Below are positions 62,501 through 64,000 of a DNA stretch of 64,000 nt, one piece after another (within the stretch, counting starts at the first letter, position 1; every line of letters begins with the position of its first letter). A program made the position numbers and the translations under genes. The stretch comes from Pyxicephalus adspersus (taxonomy: Eukaryota > Chordata > Amphibia > Anura > Pyxicephalidae), in the NCBI RefSeq assembly GCF_032062135.1, contig NC_092859.1:124245806-124309805 (forward strand), written 5' to 3'. The notes beneath the pieces were generated by a model. That model worked only from the letters and a program-made list of their open reading frames with translations. It was not told the origin of the DNA and ran no database searches.

Positions 62501-63683
62501 AATAAAAAAAGAAATTGTGCCCTGTTTTGCTTAAAATTATTTGCCTAATGGTTTATTGGCCCCTTTTTGTTTTTCGGATATCACAACACCTTATCCAAAG
62601 ATACCATGACTTTTAGTTGATCAACTTACTAAACTGCTGTTTTTTTGTGCAAGTAAACCAATAAACTTTACTAGTGGTGATAAAGACAAAAAAAATGTTT
62701 TTATCCTTTTTTATCTTTTTATGTTACAATGCATTAAAGAATTATTCCCCATAGATGGCCTATTTCTAATTTATCTTCCTCACTGACACTAGAAAATGGC
62801 ATTTTACTGGTCGATAAAGCTATGCCAGTACCACAGTAACATTGGTGTAACTACTATAAAACAGTGATTTATGTTTCAGAATTCTTCCACATACTGGGAA
62901 GGAAAAGCTGATATGGAAACGTTGCAGAGAATATATGGAATATCATTTCCAGATAATAAGCTGATGAAACAATGGGAGCAGTTCCAGGAAGAGGCCAAGA
63001 ACAGAGATCACAGAAAGATTGGGAAGGTTTGTATTGCATATTTTCAAATAAAAAAAAATCTTAGCATAATTATTTAACATATCAGATTTTATTAGTCCTT
63101 AGATGTGAAATTTAGAACCACAAATAAGTTATATAAATTAGCTTACAGTGTAGTAAAGTATAAGAGCTTGATGTACAAAGTTATAATAATGCATAGCAGT
63201 CAGATTTATAGTACTTTTCTAGGAGAAGCCAAGAAGATTATATAAATTTATTGTATATTTTTGTGTGTTATGCACTTGTTAAAATATCCAATAATTATGT
63301 CATTGCATTTAAATATAAAAATATACCATTATTTCCTGGCATTTTATTTGGCTAAAGAAAACAATATTTAAATAAATATGAGCCTGCTATTGCTGATATT
63401 ATTCTTAAAACACGTTATCTGCCTGATTTTTATTTAGAGACTAACCCATGACTAGTGGGCAGACTGGAGTCATAAAAGCAGAATGTTCTAATCTGTGCAC
63501 TTTGTTCCAGCTCCTTGCTTTAAAACTGTTATTTCCATTTTTTTCTCTTTAATTAATCTGTTTGTTATTTTTCTTTGTTTGTAGGACCAGGAACTCTTCT
63601 TTTTCCATGATTTAAGTCCCGGTAGTTGTTTTTTCCTGCCTCGAGGAGCTCACATATATAACACTTTAGTTGAATTCATCAGG
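40859..63683 (+). CDS. TARS3: Threonyl-tRNA synthetase 3 gene, 5' part (partial, multi-exon)
   Basis: Cytosolic threonyl-tRNA synthetase, which charges tRNA-Thr with threonine. Supported exons are 40859-41113, 49757-49822, 49970-50029, 55770-55960, 57177-57300, 58951-59072, 60747-60864, 61142-61206, 62189-62267, 62880-63026 and 63585-63683. All have AG/GT borders and phases that chain without a break. About 442 residues are encoded here. Order: coiled-coil-like N-terminal extension, Lys/Asn-rich linker, TGS domain, editing domain with HSSAH (the HxxxH motif), the CRGPH segment of the second additional domain, then the start of the class II catalytic core. The N-terminal extension (EIRWL...LRAEN) is typical of TARS3 rather than TARS1, which starts differently. 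Motifs 2 and 3 and the anticodon-binding domain lie past the window edge. No frameshift or stop is seen. Confidence 0.93.
41482..42128. mobile_element. hAT/Charlie-like element with internal 43-bp array
   Basis: Left end resembles the pattern CAGNGGCCCCAAACCTTTTT (here CAACGGCCCCAAAACC), followed by GGACCGGTTTCAT; right end is CCCGGGGCTAGGGGACCCCTT. Inverted inner segments (TGACAGGAATCATCC; ATCATTCCTGTCACAG) flank the array. No target duplication found. Located about 370 bp after TARS3 exon 1. Confidence 0.6.
41690..41990. repeat. 43-bp minisatellite with a CCAAT box in each unit
   Basis: Seven CCAAT pentamers at 41692, 41735, 41778, 41821, 41864, 41907 and 41950 are spaced exactly 43 bp apart, most in the context AGCCAATCACAT. 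Units alternate between TTATTCCTGTCATT and GTTCTTGTCATT endings. An inverted extra unit (ATTGG at 42017-42021) follows. Confidence 0.95.
42663..42796 (-). repeat. L2-type 3' tail, reverse orientation
   Basis: Contains ACATATTACGCAGCATTGTA and GAAGAGCTTACAATCTAGG, the same tail family as at 29.8 and 37.7 kb. Located in TARS3 intron 1. Confidence 0.75.
43148..43564. mobile_element. Inverted-repeat element (TACACACTTCCAAT family), older copy
   Basis: Ends AAGCTGTGTACACACTTCCA and (reversed) AAGCTAGGTACACACTTCCA. Interior: GACGATCGTTCACTATC, ACGATCGTTCAAATATAATC. Colinear with the copy at 59427 but with many CpG sites changed to TG or CA. Confidence 0.85.
44673..45069. mobile_element. TTAA-type small element, same family
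   Basis: Left end CTAA|AGTGGAACTTTCC; right end (reversed) AGCAGACCTAAACTC next to TTAT. Interior GC-rich, with the same general layout as the other copies, in TARS3 intron 1. Confidence 0.55.
45840..46095 (+). mobile_element. Possible L2-type ORF2 C-terminal remnant
   Basis: Broken reading with [20 protein letters not shown] resembles the last part of L2-type ORF2, usually WN.LP..IR...S...FK..LKTHLFR. Stops interrupt it. Located in TARS3 intron 1. Confidence 0.4.
46096..49756. other. TARS3 intron 1, distal part
   Basis: No exon-like segment recognised. A CTCF-like CAGCGCCATCTACTG lies at 47007-47021. The rest is AT-rich with no clear element borders. Confidence 0.55.
49757..49822 (+). CDS. 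TARS3: TARS3 coding exon 2 (linker)
   Basis: Codes for 22 residues, phase 0 to 0, from KSALERHL to KCQQE. It is bordered by TTTTTACAG and GAG|GTATGT. The run NKNKKNK is a basic stretch like the Lys-rich patch in the same place in mammalian TARS3, where nuclear targeting has been proposed. Sequence similarity to mammals is low, so the call rests on splice sites, phase, position and the basic patch. Confidence 0.7.
49970..50029 (+). CDS. TARS3: TARS3 probable linker exon 3
   Basis: A 60-nt open segment coding 20 residues (SEGSLPPGF...), phase 0 to 0. It has a strong acceptor (T-rich tract then TTTTACTAG) and a usable donor (AAG|GTATTA). It lies 147 bp after exon 2. I know no homologous peptide, so it may be optional or absent from some transcripts. 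Confidence 0.5.
50171..50776. mobile_element. piggyBac-like non-autonomous element, second copy
   Basis: TTAA on both sides; ends CCCCCTTAGCGG and (reversed) CCCCCCGTCCGTA. It shares TGTTGGATTCAATA and ATCACTTTTGGTGTAAAAAT with the 39 kb copy, but has one palindrome unit instead of four, and an (AT)n run at 50490. Confidence 0.78.
50490..50522. repeat. (AT)n microsatellite
   Basis: About 16 AT units inside the piggyBac-like element. Confidence 0.95.
50966..51130. mobile_element. Possible hAT-like fragment
   Basis: Starts CAGTGGTCACCAACTTTTCT, a typical hAT-type end, but no matching right end or target duplication was found. Confidence 0.35.
51739..51903 (+). CDS. Candidate TARS3 cassette exon
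   Basis: A 165-nt open segment (55 codons, starting RRLRSEQDL), phase 0 to 0, in the TARS3 linker intron. A pyrimidine-rich stretch precedes GAAACAG, and the end AAG|GTAGGG is a good donor. If included it would add 55 residues between the linker and the TGS domain without shifting the frame. No family is recognised. It could be a chance open stretch. Confidence 0.33.
52535..52812. mobile_element. Small inverted-repeat element, same family
   Basis: Starts AGGCTATGTACACAT and ends (reversed) AGGCTAAGGGTGCAAACAC. The interior matches the 5.3 kb copy at CAGTGGGGTGCCACTCG and CATAGAACAGAATGGCACT. Confidence 0.75.
53300..54115 (-). mobile_element. L2-type LINE 3' fragment, reverse orientation
   Basis: The - strand codes a degraded piece ([20 protein letters not shown] and [14 protein letters not shown]) typical of the region just after the reverse transcriptase core of L2/CR1 elements. 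The matching 3' untranslated tail lies at 53330-53450. It sits inside TARS3 intron DNA. Confidence 0.65.
54547..54610. mobile_element. Truncated small inverted-repeat element, same family
   Basis: Starts AGGCTACGTACACACGTGCA and GGAAAGGATCTTTCAT as in the 60.1 kb copy, then similarity stops. Only the left end is present. Confidence 0.55.
54992..55431. mobile_element. pogo/Tigger-like non-autonomous element
   Basis: Exact ends CAGGTAGTC ... GACTACCTG flanked on both sides by TA, the target duplication used by Tc1/mariner-pogo elements. Inner ends (TTAAGGACATCCGAC; TTCAACTTAAGAACAG) extend the similarity. It lies in a TARS3 intron. Confidence 0.7.
55770..55960 (+). CDS. TARS3: TARS3 coding exon 4 (start of TGS domain)
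   Basis: Codes for 63 residues plus two bases, from [15 protein letters not shown] to [10 protein letters not shown]; acceptor TATATGCAG, donor CAG|GTAAAT. It holds the conserved helix before the TGS domain and the first half of that domain ([18 protein letters not shown]). The pattern LPDGK...SW.TTPY is characteristic of eukaryotic threonyl-tRNA synthetases. Confidence 0.93.
56538..56702 (-). repeat. L2-type 3' tail, reverse orientation
   Basis: ATT/AAT run, then TACACAGCGCAGTACATTAA and AAAGAGCTAACAATCTAAG, a diverged copy of the same tail, in the TARS3 intron between exons 4 and 5. Confidence 0.7.
57177..57300 (+). CDS. TARS3: TARS3 coding exon 5 (TGS domain)
   Basis: Completes the split AG|T serine codon and codes for the second half of the TGS domain ([19 protein letters not shown] and following). 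It ends in phase 0 at GCT|GTAAGT, after [12 protein letters not shown] very long T tract precedes the acceptor. Confidence 0.95.
57976..58543. mobile_element. piggyBac-like element, third copy, reverse orientation
   Basis: TTAA at both ends; left end CCTACTGGGCAGTT, right end (reversed) AACTCCCCAGCGGTAAG. It shares GTATTGAATGCAATACAAAA and GGGACCTGGTAAG with the other copies, in reverse. The left part is enlarged by a 104-bp inverted duplication. Confidence 0.75.
58004..58256. repeat. Large inverted repeat, about 104-bp arms
   Basis: Arms 58004-58107 and 58154-58256 are reverse complements with roughly five differences by eye. The spacer is 46 bp and A/T-rich. It duplicates one end of the surrounding piggyBac-like element. 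Confidence 0.9.
58548..58694. mobile_element. TTAA-type small element abutting a piggyBac-like element
   Basis: Ends AGCATACCTAAACTC and (reversed) AGCAGAACTAAACTG. Its left TTAA (58544-58547) is also the right TTAA of the neighbouring element, so the two share one target site. Confidence 0.65.
58951..59072 (+). CDS. TARS3: TARS3 coding exon 6 (editing domain, HxxxH motif)
   Basis: Begins [17 protein letters not shown] is the zinc/substrate motif of the editing site that removes mischarged serine from tRNA-Thr in this family. It continues [18 protein letters not shown] and ends in a split AG codon before GTACTG. The acceptor is CTTTCTGCAG. Confidence 0.96.
59427..59845. mobile_element. Inverted-repeat element (TACACACTTCCAAT family), CpG-rich copy
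   Basis: Ends AAGGTGCGTACACACTTCCA and (reversed) AAGCTACGTACACACTTCCA. The interior is dense in CGATCG and CGTTCGT words and overall self-complementary. Long frames read on both strands are by-products of this composition. It lies in the TARS3 intron after exon 6. Confidence 0.85.
60120..60335. mobile_element. Small inverted-repeat element, same family, right end lost
   Basis: Starts AGGCTGCGTACACACGTGCA, then a short hairpin GGAAAGGATCTTTCACCATC / CCTTTCC, and GTTCTATAGAGTGGGAAGG like the inner part of other copies in reverse. The right boundary is an estimate. Confidence 0.55.
60747..60864 (+). CDS. TARS3: TARS3 coding exon 7 (editing domain)
   Basis: Codes for [19 protein letters not shown] followed by [16 protein letters not shown]. 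The SSNEF..LENMCK segment and [10 protein letters not shown] are closer to TARS3 than to TARS1. Acceptor TTTCCAG, donor AAG|GTAATG, ending in phase 0. Confidence 0.95.
61142..61206 (+). CDS. TARS3: TARS3 coding exon 8
   Basis: A 65-nt exon coding [20 protein letters not shown] and the start of YR; acceptor CTTTTTCTAG, donor CAG|GTGAAC. It is almost identical to the same segment in known cytosolic threonyl-tRNA synthetases. Confidence 0.95.
61510..61727. mobile_element. Palindromic small element, second copy
   Basis: GGGCCGGATTTATGAAAGCTC at the left and, reversed, GGGCCTGTTTTAAAAAAAC at the right. Shares the TGGTTTGCTGGATCACT segment with the 8.0 kb copy. In the TARS3 intron after exon 8. 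Confidence 0.75.
62189..62267 (+). CDS. TARS3: TARS3 coding exon 9 (second additional domain)
   Basis: Codes for [20 protein letters not shown] and ALKIYK. CRGPH supplies the Cys and His of the conserved C...H pair in the tRNA-binding/editing subdomain. Acceptor AATCCAG, donor AAG|GTAATT, ending in phase 0. Confidence 0.96.
62880..63026 (+). CDS. TARS3: TARS3 coding exon 10
   Basis: A 49-codon exon, phase 0 to 0, covering [20 protein letters not shown], then [12 protein letters not shown] and [11 protein letters not shown]. This linker between editing and catalytic regions is highly conserved. Acceptor TATGTTTCAG, donor AAG|GTTTGT. Confidence 0.96.
63585..63683 (+). CDS. TARS3: TARS3 coding exon 11 (start of catalytic core)
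   Basis: Codes for [20 protein letters not shown] and [13 protein letters not shown], the entry to the class II aminoacyl-tRNA synthetase core (motif 1 region). Acceptor TTGTTTGTAG, donor AGG|GTAAGT. The intron that follows runs out of the window. Confidence 0.96.
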
Positions 63684-64000
63684 GTAAGTTAAGTAATTCT
63701 ATCTTCCTGAACAACTTTCATGGCTTCTAATGCTGTGTGCTTAAAATACAGCATTTGTATAAATTATTAGCATAATTGGCTTAATGTGTGTTTTCTCCCA
63801 TGCCCTTGACTGTAAATAGCTGAAAGAGAGATTACACAAATAGTATGACCTGGACGAGGGTCTCACTACATCTCCTTTGTTCCCTCAATTCCTGCTCTGA
63901 AGAGATATAAACTAAGTTGCAATTACCCACCTACAATTTCTTCCCGCCCCGCTTAAAAAATTTTGTAGGTTCAACACTGCAGACTGCTTTCCAAAGCCAA
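63684..64000. other. TARS3 intron after exon 11, cut by the window end
   Basis: Starts GTAAGT. The next expected exon, which would continue the catalytic core, is not reached. Confidence 0.85.

Overview
The window looks like vertebrate nuclear DNA, most likely from a frog. The reasons are long introns with GT-AG junctions, AT-rich intergenic DNA, a vertebrate-type cytosolic threonyl-tRNA synthetase gene, and many copies of repeat families that I associate with anuran (probably ranoid) genomes. The species call is an inference; no marker here names a species. There are no prokaryotic genes, operons or CRISPR arrays, and I found no convincing tRNA or rRNA gene.

Right part, about 40.4-64 kb: the 5' half of a threonyl-tRNA synthetase gene on the + strand. 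It best matches TARS3 (formerly TARSL2), because it has the leucine-rich N-terminal extension of that paralogue. Ten well-supported coding exons and one good linker exon run from the start codon at 40859 to 63683, where the catalytic core begins. All the main junctions keep phase. A further in-phase candidate cassette exon lies at 51739-51903. The rest of the gene lies beyond the window.

Left and middle, about 7-33 kb: a second gene on the - strand, pointing away from TARS3. Two exons (32910-32409, then 26609-26456) join in phase and encode a death-fold domain that I read as a CARD, followed by an acidic segment. A Pro/Glu/Gln-rich open segment ending at 7020 may be its last exon. I cannot name this gene, and it is the main unexplained coding signal in the window.

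Everything else is intergenic or intronic DNA filled with repeats: an L2-type LINE with recognisable reverse transcriptase and further L2 tails; tRNA-like SINEs; several hAT-type elements with 8-bp target duplications; TTAA-flanked piggyBac-like elements, one nested inside a hAT element; pogo/Tigger-like elements; two related families of small inverted-repeat elements; and microsatellites. Unusual structures include a perfectly spaced 43-bp CCAAT-containing array in TARS3 intron 1, a tandem array of 20-bp-arm palindromes at 39.4-39.7 kb, a 104-bp inverted duplication at 58.0-58.26 kb and an exact 89-bp duplication at 23.3-23.5 kb. CTCF-like motifs, judged by eye, lie between the two divergent genes.
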